Under the pieces are notes generated by a model. It was not told the DNA's origin. It saw only the letters and a program-made list of their open reading frames with translations, and did no database searches. Position numbers and translations under genes: made by a program. A DNA stretch of 64,000 nt from Inquilinus ginsengisoli_A (GTDB taxonomy: Bacteria > Pseudomonadota > Alphaproteobacteria > DSM-16000 > Inquilinaceae): assembly GCF_031453975.1 (NCBI RefSeq), contig NZ_JAVDPW010000010.1, forward strand, positions 1-64,000, written 5' to 3'. This document shows, piece after piece, positions 25,657 through 34,459 of this stretch. Each line of letters starts with the position of its first letter. Position 1 is the stretch's first letter.

Positions 25657-26814
25657 GTGGTGACAGCGGCGGCAGCGGTCGCCGGCGACGAGGCCCGGAT
25701 CGACAGCAGCGTCGAGCGCGACGTCACGACCCTGCGCCTCGCCGGGCCCTGGATCACGCGGACGGCCGCGCCGCTCGACCACGACCTCGCCGCCCTGGTG
25801 CGGAAGCACCCGGGCGGGACCGTGGTGCTGGACCTGTCCGGGGTCAGCGTGCTCGACACCGTCGGCGCCTGGCTGGTGCACCGCACCCAGGAGGATCTGG
25901 CCACCGGCGGCGCGACGGTCCGGGTCGAAGGCGTGTCGGCCGACCAGAAGGGGCTGCTGGAGGCAGTGTCGCGGGTCGAGCGCGACGTGCCGGTGAAGCA
26001 TCCCGACCGCAACATCCTGTACGACCTGGCGCTGCGCACCGGCAAGTCGACCTACCATTTCCGCGACGAAGCGTTGGCGTTGCTGAGCTTCCTCGGCATG
26101 CTCGTGGTCAAGAGCCTGCGGGCGCTGCTGCATCCAGGCCGGATCCGCTTCATCGCCTTGGCCCACAACATCGAGACCACCGGCCTCAACGCAATGCCGA
26201 TCGTCGGCCTGCTATCCTTCCTGATCGGCGTCGTGCTGGCCTATCAGGGCGCCGACCAGCTGGCCCGCTTCGGGGCGCAGATCTTCGTCGTCAACCTGCT
26301 CGGCGTCTCGGTGTTGCGCGAGCTCGGGGGGCTGATCACCGCGATCATCGTCGCCGGCCGCTCCGGCTCGGCCTTCACCGCACAGATCGGCACCATGCAG
26401 GTGAACCAGGAGGTCGACGCGATGGAGACCCTGGGTCTCGATCCGATCGACGTGCTGGTGATCCCGCGGGTGTTCGCCCTGGCCATCACCCTGCCGCTCC
26501 TGACCTTCTACGCCAGCATGATGGCGATCTTCGGCGGCGCGCTGATGTCCTACTTCGTGCTCGACATCAGTGCCGCCCAGTTCCTGCAGCAGTTCAAGGC
26601 AGCGATCGGCGTCAACACCTTCTGGGTCGGCATGGTCAAGGCGCCGGTCTTCGCCTTCGCCATCGCCATGGTCGGCTGCTATGAGGGGCTGAAGGTGTCG
26701 GGCAGCGCCGAAAGCGTCGGCCGGCTGACCACGCAATCGGTCGTCGTCTCGATCTTCCTGGTGATCGTGCTCGACGCCCTGTTCTCGATCCTGTTCGCGA
26801 CCTTGGGGATATGA
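25657..26814 (+). CDS. mlaE: MlaE-type lipid ABC transporter permease with N-terminal STAS domain
   Basis: This 385-residue protein starts at a GTG (25657, or the next codon GTG at 25660). Residues 1-110 form a STAS-like domain (GGTVVLDLSGVSVLDTVGAWLV), equivalent to MlaB fused to the permease. Residues from about 140 form the MlaE membrane domain with GLLSFLIGVVLAYQGADQL, LRELGGLITAIIVAGRSGSA and VDAMETLGLDPIDVLVIPR. It forms the inner-membrane core of an MCE phospholipid transporter keeping outer-membrane asymmetry. It is first of a four-gene operon. Confidence 0.9.
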   Translation: MVTAAAAVAGDEARIDSSVERDVTTLRLAGPWITRTAAPLDHDLAALVRKHPGGTVVLDLSGVSVLDTVGAWLVHRTQEDLATGGATVRVEGVSADQKGLLEAVSRVERDVPVKHPDRNILYDLALRTGKSTYHFRDEALALLSFLGMLVVKSLRALLHPGRIRFIALAHNIETTGLNAMPIVGLLSFLIGVVLAYQGADQLARFGAQIFVVNLLGVSVLRELGGLITAIIVAGRSGSAFTAQIGTMQVNQEVDAMETLGLDPIDVLVIPRVFALAITLPLLTFYASMMAIFGGALMSYFVLDISAAQFLQQFKAAIGVNTFWVGMVKAPVFAFAIAMVGCYEGLKVSGSAESVGRLTTQSVVVSIFLVIVLDALFSILFATLGI

Positions 26815-26817
26815 GCC

Positions 26818-27690
26818 ATGCACAAGACCGCAGAGGCTCCGGAGCGCGAGGCGCCGGATGACACGGTCGCGATCCGGGTGCGCGGGCTGAAGACCCAGTT
26901 CGGATCCCAGGTCATCCATGAGGGGCTGGACCTCGACGTCCGGCGCGGCGAGGTGCTGGGCGTGGTCGGCGGCTCCGGCACCGGCAAGTCGGTGCTGCTG
27001 AAGGAGATCATCGGGCTGATCCGGCCGGCGGCGGGGTCGATCGAGGTGCTCGGCGTCGACATGGATGCGGCCGACGAGGCGGAACGCAGGGCGGTGCAGC
27101 GGCGTTGGGGGGTGATGTTCCAGGACGGAGCCCTGTTCAGCTCGATGACCGTGGCGGAAAACATCCAGGTGCCGCTGAAGGAGTACACCCGCCTGTCGCG
27201 GTCGATGATGGACGATCTGGCGCGGGTGAAGATCGCCATGGCCGGGCTGGCCTGCAGCGCGGCGACGAAGCACCCGTCCGAGTTGTCCGGCGGCATGCGC
27301 AAGCGCGCGGCCCTGGCGCGGGCGCTGGCGCTCGACCCTGAGATCCTGTTCCTGGACGAGCCGACCGCCGGCCTCGACCCGATCGGCGCCGCCGCCTTCG
27401 ACGAGCTCATCGCCGAGCTGCAGCGCAGCCTCAAGCTGACGGTGTTCATGGTCACCCACGACCTCGACAGCCTGGTCACCATCTGCGACCGCATCGCCGT
27501 GCTGGTCGACAAGAAGATCGTGGTCGACACCTACGAGAACCTGCTCCAGATCGACCATCCCTGGATCCAGGAGTATTTCCACGGGCCGCGCGGCCGGGCG
27601 GCGGAGGTGGCGCATGCCGAGCACGCAGACCATGCCGTGACGGCCCAGTCCAAGGCGGCCCAGGCCAAGGTGATCGGGGCGGAGAGCTGA
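26818..27690 (+). CDS. mlaF: Mla-type lipid ABC transporter ATP-binding protein
   Basis: This 290-residue ATPase has Walker A GGSGTGKSVLLK, the MlaF-specific signature LSGGMRKRAALARALA and Walker B ILFLDEPTAGLDPIGA. A C-terminal extension of about 40 residues (HGPRGRAAEVAHAEHADHA...) goes past the core fold. It starts three bases after the permease stop and ends one base before the MCE gene. It powers lipid transfer between the membranes. Confidence 0.9.
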   Translation: MHKTAEAPEREAPDDTVAIRVRGLKTQFGSQVIHEGLDLDVRRGEVLGVVGGSGTGKSVLLKEIIGLIRPAAGSIEVLGVDMDAADEAERRAVQRRWGVMFQDGALFSSMTVAENIQVPLKEYTRLSRSMMDDLARVKIAMAGLACSAATKHPSELSGGMRKRAALARALALDPEILFLDEPTAGLDPIGAAAFDELIAELQRSLKLTVFMVTHDLDSLVTICDRIAVLVDKKIVVDTYENLLQIDHPWIQEYFHGPRGRAAEVAHAEHADHAVTAQSKAAQAKVIGAES

Positions 27691-27691
27691 G

Positions 27692-28669
27692 ATGGAGACC
27701 CGCGCGAGTTACGTCGCCGTCGGCAGTTTCGTCCTGATCCTGATGGTCGGGCTGGTGGTCTTCGCGGTCTGGCTCGGCGGGGCCGGCCTGCGCGAGAACG
27801 CCGACCGCTACCTGATCTACTTCTCCGGCAACGTCACCGGCCTGCAGGAGGGCAGCCAGGTCCGCTACCGCGGCATCCCGGTCGGCACGGTCCAGGACGT
27901 CGCCATCGACCCCGCCAATGTCGAGCGGGTGCGGGTCCGCATCGCGGTCCGGCCCACCACTCCGATCGTCAAGGGCACCGTGGCGTCGCTGGAGATCCAG
28001 GGGCTGACCGGCGGCGCCTTCGTCCTGCTCAGCGGCGGCGTCCAGGGCGCACCGAAGCTGGAGAAGGCGGAGGGCGAGGAATACCCGTCCATCCCATCCA
28101 GGACCTCCGGGCTGCAGGCGATCGTCGACACCGTGCCGCAGCTGCTCGACCGGCTGTCGGACATCTCGCGCGAGGTCCAGAAGATCTTCTCCGAGGACAA
28201 TCGCAAGAACATCACCGGGATCCTGGCCAACCTGAACACCCTGACTGCGGCCCTGGCCGACCGCTCGGCCCAGCTCGCCACCACGATCGACCGGATCGAC
28301 ACCCTGACCCAGAATGTCGACGGGCTGGTCACCGAGGCGCGCTCCGACCTCGCCCGGATCACCTCCGGCGCCACCGGCTTCCTGTCGACCACGGACGGCC
28401 AGGTCAACGCCGCGGTGACCGATGCGCGGGCGATGATCGCCTCGCTGCGGCAGAGCGCCGACGATGTCGCCCGGCTCCTGAAGCAATCGGGCCCGGGGGT
28501 GGAGAGCTTCTCCACCGACGGGCTCTACGAGATCACCCAGCTGATTACCCAGCTGCGGCAGCTGACCGACAATCTCAACCGGACGCTGTCGCGGCTCGAC
28601 CGCAGCCCGGCCCAATTCCTGTTCGGCGGCTCGTCCGGCGGCGTCCCGCCGCAAGGCTCCTCGAGGTGA
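27692..28669 (+). CDS. mlaD: MCE-family (MlaD-like) lipid-binding protein
   Basis: This is a 325-residue protein anchored by one N-terminal helix (VGSFVLILMVGLVVFAVWL). A single MCE domain at about 40-125 contains VTGLQEGSQVRYRGIPVGTV and LTGGAFVLLSGG. A long helical C-terminal region comes next (LNTLTAALADRSAQLATTID, LTRNVDGLVTEARSDLARI-like). The helical extension is longer than in E. coli MlaD and more like PqiB/Mce-type tunnels in layout. It binds lipids in the periplasm. Its stop overlaps the downstream lipoprotein gene. Confidence 0.9.
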   Translation: METRASYVAVGSFVLILMVGLVVFAVWLGGAGLRENADRYLIYFSGNVTGLQEGSQVRYRGIPVGTVQDVAIDPANVERVRVRIAVRPTTPIVKGTVASLEIQGLTGGAFVLLSGGVQGAPKLEKAEGEEYPSIPSRTSGLQAIVDTVPQLLDRLSDISREVQKIFSEDNRKNITGILANLNTLTAALADRSAQLATTIDRIDTLTQNVDGLVTEARSDLARITSGATGFLSTTDGQVNAAVTDARAMIASLRQSADDVARLLKQSGPGVESFSTDGLYEITQLITQLRQLTDNLNRTLSRLDRSPAQFLFGGSSGGVPPQGSSR

Positions 28670-28671
28670 AG

Positions 28672-29337
28672 ATGACGCTTTCTCCCCTGTCCCGGCGCCT
28701 CTTCCTGCGGCAGGCCACCCTGTCCTCGGCTGCGGTCGGCCTGGCCGGTTGCGGCGGCATCAGCGCCTTGGCGCCGCCGGCGCCCTCGGTCTACGAGCTG
28801 ACGCCGAAGAACACCTTCGATGCCAACCTGCCGAAGGTGACCTGGCAGCTGCTGGTCGACATGCCCTCGGCCAATGCCGGGATCGACACCGACCGCATCG
28901 CGATCAGCGAGAACCCGACCTCGCTGGACTATTTCGCCAAGGTCGCCTGGGTCGACCGCGCCCCGGCCATGGTCGTCGGCCTGCTGGTCGAAAGCTTCGA
29001 GAACACCGGCAAGATCGTCTCGGTCGGGCGGCAGATCTCGGGGCTGCGGGCCAATTACGTGCTGCAGCCGGAGATCCGGGAGTTCCGGGCCGAGCGCTGG
29101 CCGGGCGAGCCCTACCGGGTGCGGGTGCGGATCGGCGCCAAGCTGGTCCGCTTCCCCCAGCGCACCATCATCGGCGGCAACAGCTTCGAGCGGGTGATGA
29201 CGGTCTCGGGGCCAGATTTCGGCGCCGTGATCCAGGCCTGGGACGATGCCCTGGGCGGGGTGCTGAAGCAGATCGTGGAATGGACGCTGCGCACCGGCGA
29301 GCAGGACGACAGGGCGGCCGGAAGGCCGCGGCGCTGA
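28672..29337 (+). CDS. ABC-type transport auxiliary lipoprotein with twin-arginine-like signal
   Basis: This 221-residue protein starts at ATG 28672 (GAGG five bases upstream); a GTG at 28666, overlapping the mlaD stop, is possible. The signal SRRLFLRQATLSSAAVGLAG followed by Cys combines a twin-arginine-like motif with a lipobox (LAGC). The mature part has the PqiC/ABC-auxiliary lipoprotein look (YELTPKNTFDANLPKVTWQLLVD, and a C-terminal WDDALGGVLKQIVEWTL). It likely sits on the outer membrane as the receiving partner of the MCE transporter. Confidence 0.8.
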   Translation: MTLSPLSRRLFLRQATLSSAAVGLAGCGGISALAPPAPSVYELTPKNTFDANLPKVTWQLLVDMPSANAGIDTDRIAISENPTSLDYFAKVAWVDRAPAMVVGLLVESFENTGKIVSVGRQISGLRANYVLQPEIREFRAERWPGEPYRVRVRIGAKLVRFPQRTIIGGNSFERVMTVSGPDFGAVIQAWDDALGGVLKQIVEWTLRTGEQDDRAAGRPRR

Positions 29338-29687
29338 GGCGTCGGCCATAGCCTCGCCTGGCGGCAGGCGGGCCGGAATCGGCGGGTGGGAGGATCGCGG
29401 CGCCGCCTGTGGGCGGGCCGCGCGTCATGTCGTCAGCGCCGGCCGGTCAGCGGGTGACGGTCTGCCAGAAGAAGAAGGCGACGACGGCGGCGATGATGAC
29501 CCACTCGAAACCCATGATCCGATCCATCTGCATGCGTGACGGCGCCTTTCATAGCACGGGACGGCCCGATCGCAAGCCGCTCGCCGCGCGGCCTTCCCAG
29601 CCTCGATGTTCGGAAGTGAAAATATTGGTGTCGTTTCGGCTTCCTCGGTAGCATTCCTTTTCGTCAAGCCACGGAAGAAGAGCGCCC
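29338..29687. other. Intergenic region between the lipid-transport operon and the DeoR regulator
   Basis: This 350-base stretch holds one possible 28-residue minus-strand gene (29447-29533). Just before the regulator gene is an AT-rich patch at 29618-29630 (GTGAAAATATTGG), set between GGAAG and GGCTTCC half-repeats at about 29611 and 29637, that probably contains the promoter and perhaps an operator. The first 100 bases are GC-rich without clear features. Confidence 0.4.
29447..29533 (-). CDS. Possible 28-residue single-helix membrane peptide
   Basis: The frame reads MQMDRIMGFEWVIIAAVVAF and ends FFWQTVTR then TGA. It has the form of a membrane microprotein: a short polar head, one hydrophobic helix and a basic end. 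There is no clear ribosome site before ATG 29533 or 29527, and it does not overlap another gene. The evidence is composition only, so it may not be expressed. Confidence 0.3.
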   Translation of the reverse strand: MQMDRIMGFEWVIIAAVVAFFFWQTVTR

Positions 29688-30449
29688 ATGAACGCCACGG
29701 CGCGGCAGAACCAGATCGTCGAACTGGTCCATCAGGAAGGCTACGTCACCGTCGAGGCCCTGTCCGACCGCTTCCAGGTGACGCCGCAGACCATCCGTCG
29801 CGACATCTCGCTGCTGCAGGACCGGACCCTGCTGCGGCGCTTCCATGGCGGCGTCACCGTGCCGGGCAGCGTCGAGAATTTCGCCTATTCGACTCGCCAG
29901 GTGCTGTGCCTGGAGGAAAAGCGCCGGATCGCCCGGCTGACAGCGCGGCAGGTTCCCGACAACGCGTCGCTGTTCCTCAACATCGGCACGACGACCGAGG
30001 AGGTGGCGCGGGCGCTGCTGGGCCATCGCGGGCTGCGGGTGATCACCAACAACATCAACGTCGCCAACATCCTGTATTCGAATGCGAGCTTCGAGGTGAT
30101 CGTCGCCGGCGGCGTCGTCCGCGCCCGGGACGGCGGCATCGTCGGCGAGGCGACGCTCGACTTCGTGCGCCAGTTCAAGGTGGATGTCGGCATCATCGGC
30201 ATCAGCGGCATCGACGCAGATGGCACGCTGCTCGACTACGACTACCGCGAGGTGCAGGTGGCGCGGGCGATCATCGAGAATTCGCGCCAGGTGTTCCTGG
30301 TCACCGACCACACCAAGTTCGGCCGCAACGCCATGGTCCGCCTGGCGTCGATCGGCGAGATCGACGCCCTGTTCACCGACCGGGTCCCGCCGGCGCCCTT
30401 CGGCGAGGCGATCGCCGCCACCAGCTGCCGGGTCCACGTCGCCGACTAG
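29688..30449 (+). CDS. DeoR/GlpR family transcriptional regulator
   Basis: This 253-residue regulator has an N-terminal DeoR winged helix (NQIVELVHQEGYVTVEALSD, then RFQVTPQTIRRDISLL and LLRRFHGG). A C-terminal sugar-phosphate-sensing domain contains FLNIGTTTEEVARALLGH and the effector-site segment VDVGIIGISGIDADG, as in GlpR. Members repress glycerol-3-phosphate, fructose or other sugar phosphate pathways. No obvious target is adjacent; the nearest sugar system is the importer at 34460. Its stop overlaps the convergent lipoprotein gene by four bases (CTAG). Confidence 0.85.
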   Translation: MNATARQNQIVELVHQEGYVTVEALSDRFQVTPQTIRRDISLLQDRTLLRRFHGGVTVPGSVENFAYSTRQVLCLEEKRRIARLTARQVPDNASLFLNIGTTTEEVARALLGHRGLRVITNNINVANILYSNASFEVIVAGGVVRARDGGIVGEATLDFVRQFKVDVGIIGISGIDADGTLLDYDYREVQVARAIIENSRQVFLVTDHTKFGRNAMVRLASIGEIDALFTDRVPPAPFGEAIAATSCRVHVAD

Positions 30450-31063
30450 ATCACCCCGTCGCGCTGCAGCCGGTCGACCAGGTCCTGGGCGACCTTCGCG
30501 GCCAGGTCGGCGAAATCGGCGCTGGAATTGCCGCGGGCGACGGCGTCGGCCTTCCAGATGGTGGCGTGGTTGCCGGTGTCCTCCAGCGTGGCGTCGTAGC
30601 GGGCCGTCGGCTCCTGCACCCAGCCGCCGCCGGTTACCGCCCCGGTGAAGGGGCCGCGATAGGGTCCGTAGCCATAGCCGTAGCCGCCATAGGGAAAGAA
30701 CGGGTCCGACACATAGGTCGGCGGGATGAAGCGGGTGGTGACGCCGCGCTGGTCGACCGCGATCCGCAGCACCGCGCGGACGCCGGCCGTGCGGATGGCA
30801 GCGGCCTCGACCTGCGGCCCGCCGGGCCGGGTGGGCGGGACCAGGTCGATCATGCGGACGGCCCGGACCCCGCGCGCGCCGAGCTCGGCCACGGCCGCGC
30901 TCTCCAGCGCCTCGCGCTCGCCGAGGCGCTGGGTGTCCGCCGCCACGACCATCGAGCCGATCTTCGGCCCGCCGCGATAGGCGGGGTCGACATAGCCCGC
31001 CACCCGCGTCTGCACACAGGCGCCGAGGAGCAGGGCGGTCAGCACCAGGGCGAGGCTGCGCAT
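30446..31063 (-). CDS. DUF4136-like lipoprotein
   Basis: This is a 205-residue lipoprotein with a short signal and lipobox (LALVLTALLLGAC, cysteine at residue 16). A folded part follows (DPAYRGGPKIGSMVVAADT) and then a Gly/Tyr-rich loop (FFPYGGYGYGYGPYRGP). The end is typical of DUF4136 proteins (ATIWKADAVARGNSSADF, then a helix with VAQDLVDRLQRDGVI). It is probably at the outer membrane; the function is unknown. It is divergent from the Wzi-like gene. Confidence 0.65.
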   Translation of the reverse strand: MRSLALVLTALLLGACVQTRVAGYVDPAYRGGPKIGSMVVAADTQRLGEREALESAAVAELGARGVRAVRMIDLVPPTRPGGPQVEAAAIRTAGVRAVLRIAVDQRGVTTRFIPPTYVSDPFFPYGGYGYGYGPYRGPFTGAVTGGGWVQEPTARYDATLEDTGNHATIWKADAVARGNSSADFADLAAKVAQDLVDRLQRDGVI

Positions 31064-31132
31064 GGCAACTCCTGAGAATCGATATCATCCACCAAGGACA
31101 TGGCGCAGCGGATCGCAGCCGCCAAGGGCAGT

Positions 31133-31155
31133 GTTACAGCTGTGACAAATTTGTC
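31133..31155. promoter_or_regulatory. Two overlapping palindromes upstream of the Wzi-like gene
   Basis: GTTACAGCTGTGAC (31133-31146, one mismatched pair) overlaps the perfect palindrome GACAAATTTGTC (31144-31155) by three bases. They lie about 100 bases before the wzi-like start and about 70 bases before the divergent lipoprotein start. Two abutting dyads of this kind are typical of paired operator sites for a dimeric regulator. The regulator is not known. Confidence 0.5.
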
Positions 31156-31256
31156 GCCTCGAAATCGGCGCAGCACGCGCCGCCTCGCGCGGTGGCTGGG
31201 CTTCCCGGGGCGTCTTGTGTATGGAGGTTGGATTGTCAGGCCGTCCGGGGGGACCA

Positions 31257-32795
31257 ATGGCCGTTGCCAGGAAGTTTGTTGCCGCTGTTGTCGTCGCCGC
31301 CATTTCCGGCGGTACCTTGGGAGCGGGGGTGCAGAATGCTGCCGCCAGCCCGTGGGCGGAGCCGGGCGACTCGACGCTGCGCAACGACATCCACATCCTC
31401 GAGAATTTCGGCCTCGTCGACGGCATCCTGAACACCTGGCCGCTGCCCTGGGCCCAGATCACCTATCGCCTGGCGGACGCCGATCGCGATTCGCTGCCGG
31501 CCTATGCCCGGGCCGCGCTCGACCGCGTCCGCGCCCGGGCGGCGTCCGAGACCCGGCAGGGCCAGGCGCATGCCACGCTGGAAGCGAACCTGACCAACCA
31601 GCCGGCCCTGGTGCGCGGCTTCGACTACACCCCGCGCCAGCGCGGCGAGGTGACGGCGTCGCTGGAATACATGGGCGATTCGACCGCGCTGCGCCTGTCG
31701 GTCGGCGCCTATTCCCGCTTCTTCAAGGATGACAGCCCCTGGTACTACGCCGGCCAGGATCAGTTCCAGGCCTCGCTCGACGGCACCTACCTCGCCCAGC
31801 GGGTCGACAACTGGATCCTCTACGCCGGCTGGCTCGACGAGTGGTGGGGACCGGGCGAGACCACCAGCCTGATCCTGTCGACCAACGCCCGGCCGTTCCC
31901 CAAGGTCGGGTTCATGCGCTCCAACCCGCATGCCTTCGAGACGCCCTGGCTCAGCTGGATCGGCCCGTGGCAGGTCACCGGCTTCCTGGGCGTGCTGCCA
32001 GACGACCGCATCGTCTCCAACACCCTGATGTTCGGCCTGCGCGCGTCGATCAATCCGATCCCCGGCCTCGAGCTCAGTGCCTCGCGTGTCATGATGTTCT
32101 GCGGCAGCGGCCGGCCCTGCAGCCCCAGCAGCTTCTTCGACGGCTTCTTCGGCAACACCAACGTCAACGCCGCGCAGCAGGCGCAGGATCCTGCCAACCA
32201 GATCGCCGGTTTCGACGCCCGCTACAGCAACCAGCTGTTCGGCCAGCCCTTCGAGATCTATGGCGAGCTGACCGGCGAAGACGCCGCCGCCTCCGCCATC
32301 GGCATTCCGCTGCCGTCGCGGAACGCGGCCGTGATCGGCGGTTCGGTGTGGAACGGCTGGGGCGATGACGGTGCGATGTGGAAGGTCAATGTCGAGTATT
32401 CGAACTCGACGGCGGATTTCTTGAACAAGAAGATCTTCGGGTTCTTCTACGAGAACTTCGCCTATCCCGACGGCTATCGCTTCTACGACCGGACGATGGG
32501 CGACAGCCTGGATGGCGATGCCGAACTGTTCGGCGTCACCGGCACCTTCATCGACACCGACAACTGGACCTACAAGGTCGCCTACTACCACACCAACCTG
32601 AATCCGTCCGACAACCCCAAGAACCAGGTCAGCCAGACGGCGGAGACGATCAACATCGTCGATCTCGGCATGTCGATCCCGATGCGGCGCAACACCGTCG
32701 GCGTCAACCTGCGGGTCCAGGACGATTCGCCGAACAGCCCGCACTCGAAGAAGCCGATGGCGGCGCTCGGCGTGTCGACGACGATCCGCTTCTGA
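31257..32795 (+). CDS. Wzi-like capsule/exopolysaccharide outer-membrane protein
   Basis: This 512-residue protein has a signal peptide (MAVARKFVAAVVVAAISGGT...AAA) and a helical start (ENFGLVDGILNTWPLPW). A beta barrel follows with Wzi-family traits such as WILYAGWLDEWWGPGETTSL, KVGFMRSNP and the aromatic final strand ALGVSTTIRF. Wzi proteins anchor capsular polysaccharide to the cell surface. The start has GGGGGA about six bases upstream; an earlier ATG at 31215 is less likely. It converges on manC, a nucleotide-sugar gene, which fits a polysaccharide role. The substrate is not known. Confidence 0.8.
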   Translation: MAVARKFVAAVVVAAISGGTLGAGVQNAAASPWAEPGDSTLRNDIHILENFGLVDGILNTWPLPWAQITYRLADADRDSLPAYARAALDRVRARAASETRQGQAHATLEANLTNQPALVRGFDYTPRQRGEVTASLEYMGDSTALRLSVGAYSRFFKDDSPWYYAGQDQFQASLDGTYLAQRVDNWILYAGWLDEWWGPGETTSLILSTNARPFPKVGFMRSNPHAFETPWLSWIGPWQVTGFLGVLPDDRIVSNTLMFGLRASINPIPGLELSASRVMMFCGSGRPCSPSSFFDGFFGNTNVNAAQQAQDPANQIAGFDARYSNQLFGQPFEIYGELTGEDAAASAIGIPLPSRNAAVIGGSVWNGWGDDGAMWKVNVEYSNSTADFLNKKIFGFFYENFAYPDGYRFYDRTMGDSLDGDAELFGVTGTFIDTDNWTYKVAYYHTNLNPSDNPKNQVSQTAETINIVDLGMSIPMRRNTVGVNLRVQDDSPNSPHSKKPMAALGVSTTIRF

Positions 32796-32831
32796 TCGTC
32801 GCCGCCGGGGCCATCGTCAGAGCTTCCCGCG

Positions 32832-34256
32832 TCAGGGCTTCTCGCCGCGGACGACGTCGTCCTCGCCGAGATAGGGTCCGGCGCGGACCTCGATGAGCTC
32901 GAGGTCGATCTTGCCGGGGTTCTCCAGCCGATGGTCGGTGCCGATCGGCAGGTAGATCGCCTCGTTCTCGCGCAGGATGCGGGTCTGGCCTTCGAGCGTG
33001 ACGCGGGCGGTGCCGGACAGCACCACCCAGTGCTCGGAGCGGTGGTAGTGGCGCTGCAACGCCAGCTCCTGCCCGGGATGGACGATCACGCGCTTGACCT
33101 GGAAACGGTCGCCGGCGTGCAGCGACTTGACCGTGCCCCAGGGCCGGTAGATCTCGCGGTGGATCACCGCCTCGGGCCGCTTGGCGGCCTTCAGCCGGTC
33201 GGTGATGGCCTTGACGTCCTGGACCTGGTCCTTGGCCGCGACCAGCACCGCGTCGTCGGTGGCGATGACGATGGTGTCCTCCAGCCCGATCACGGCGGTC
33301 AGGATGCCGTCGCTGCGGATCAGGCAGTTGCGCGAGCCCAGCGCCAGGGCGTCGCCCTGGGTCAGGTTGCCGTCGGCGTCGCGGTCGCCGATCTCCCACA
33401 GCGAAGACCACGACCCGACATCGGTCCAGCCGATGGCGGCGGGGACGATGCCGGCGCGCTCGGTCTTCTCCATCACCGCATGGTCGATCGAGATCGAGGG
33501 GGCCTGGACGAAGGCGGCGGCGTCGAGCCGCAGGAAGGTGAGGTCGCGGGCGGCGGCCTTCAGCGCGGCGTCGGCGGCGGCCAGGACCTGCGGGGCGTGG
33601 CGGCCGACCTCGGCCAGGTACCGGCCGGCGGTGAACAGGAAGATGCCGGCGTTCCACAGGTGCCGGCCCTCGGCCAGGAACTGCTCGGCGGTCTCGCGCG
33701 GCGGCTTCTCGACGAAGCGGGAGACGGCGCGGGCGGCGGGAGCGCCCTCGATCGCCTCGCCCGGCAGGATGTAGCCGTAGCCGGTCTCGGGCGCGGTCGG
33801 CTGCATGCCGAAGGTCATGAGGTAGCCGGCGCGGGCGGCGGGGGCGGCGGCGGCGATGGCGGCGCGGAAGCCGGCGGGGTCGGCGATGTGGTGGTCGGCC
33901 GGCAGCACCAGCATCAGGGTGTCGGGGTCCTGGTCGGCCAGGAAGCGGGCGGCGACGGCGACGGCCGGGGCGGTGTTGCGGGCGACCGGCTCGAGGATGA
34001 TGGCCGAGGGGGCGACCCCGATCTGGCGCATCTGCTCGGCGACGACGAAGCGGTGGTCGTCGGCACAGATGAAGACGGGCGGGGCGAAGCCGTCGGCCTC
34101 GCCGACCCGGGCCACCGTCTCCTGGATCATGGTCCCATCCGACACCAGCGGCAGGAACTGCTTCGGGTACCCCGCCCGCGACAGCGGCCACAGCCGCGTC
34201 CCCGATCCCCCCGACAGCACCACCGGAACCACCGGCCGATCGATTTCCTTCGCCAT
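32832..34256 (-). CDS. manC: Mannose-1-phosphate guanylyltransferase / mannose-6-phosphate isomerase
   Basis: This 474-residue enzyme is of the bifunctional type II class. The N-terminal nucleotidyltransferase has VLSGGSGTRLWPLSR, FVEKPPRETAEQFL and WNAGIFLF. The C-terminal cupin isomerase domain contains YRPWGTVKSLHAGDRFQVKR and the metal-binding QRHYHRSEHWVVLSGTA. It makes GDP-mannose for exopolysaccharide, LPS or alginate-like polymers. ATG 34256 has GGGAGAG just upstream; the frame is open further but not conserved. It is monocistronic here. Confidence 0.93.
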   Translation of the reverse strand: MAKEIDRPVVPVVLSGGSGTRLWPLSRAGYPKQFLPLVSDGTMIQETVARVGEADGFAPPVFICADDHRFVVAEQMRQIGVAPSAIILEPVARNTAPAVAVAARFLADQDPDTLMLVLPADHHIADPAGFRAAIAAAAPAARAGYLMTFGMQPTAPETGYGYILPGEAIEGAPAARAVSRFVEKPPRETAEQFLAEGRHLWNAGIFLFTAGRYLAEVGRHAPQVLAAADAALKAAARDLTFLRLDAAAFVQAPSISIDHAVMEKTERAGIVPAAIGWTDVGSWSSLWEIGDRDADGNLTQGDALALGSRNCLIRSDGILTAVIGLEDTIVIATDDAVLVAAKDQVQDVKAITDRLKAAKRPEAVIHREIYRPWGTVKSLHAGDRFQVKRVIVHPGQELALQRHYHRSEHWVVLSGTARVTLEGQTRILRENEAIYLPIGTDHRLENPGKIDLELIEVRAGPYLGEDDVVRGEKP

Positions 34257-34459
34257 GACACTCTCCCGCCGCGCCCGATCCGCCGGGCCGGTATGGTTAT
34301 GAACGCTCCGGCCCCGTGGATTCAACCATGCCGCTCCGGCCCGCCCGGGATGTCGTTGACAGTGCGAGACCAATCATCTGACAATTTGGCCGACGCAAAG
34401 AGTCGTGGAGCGCGGCGCGGCACCGCCCATGACGATCAAATCGCCGCGGAGGAGAGCTC

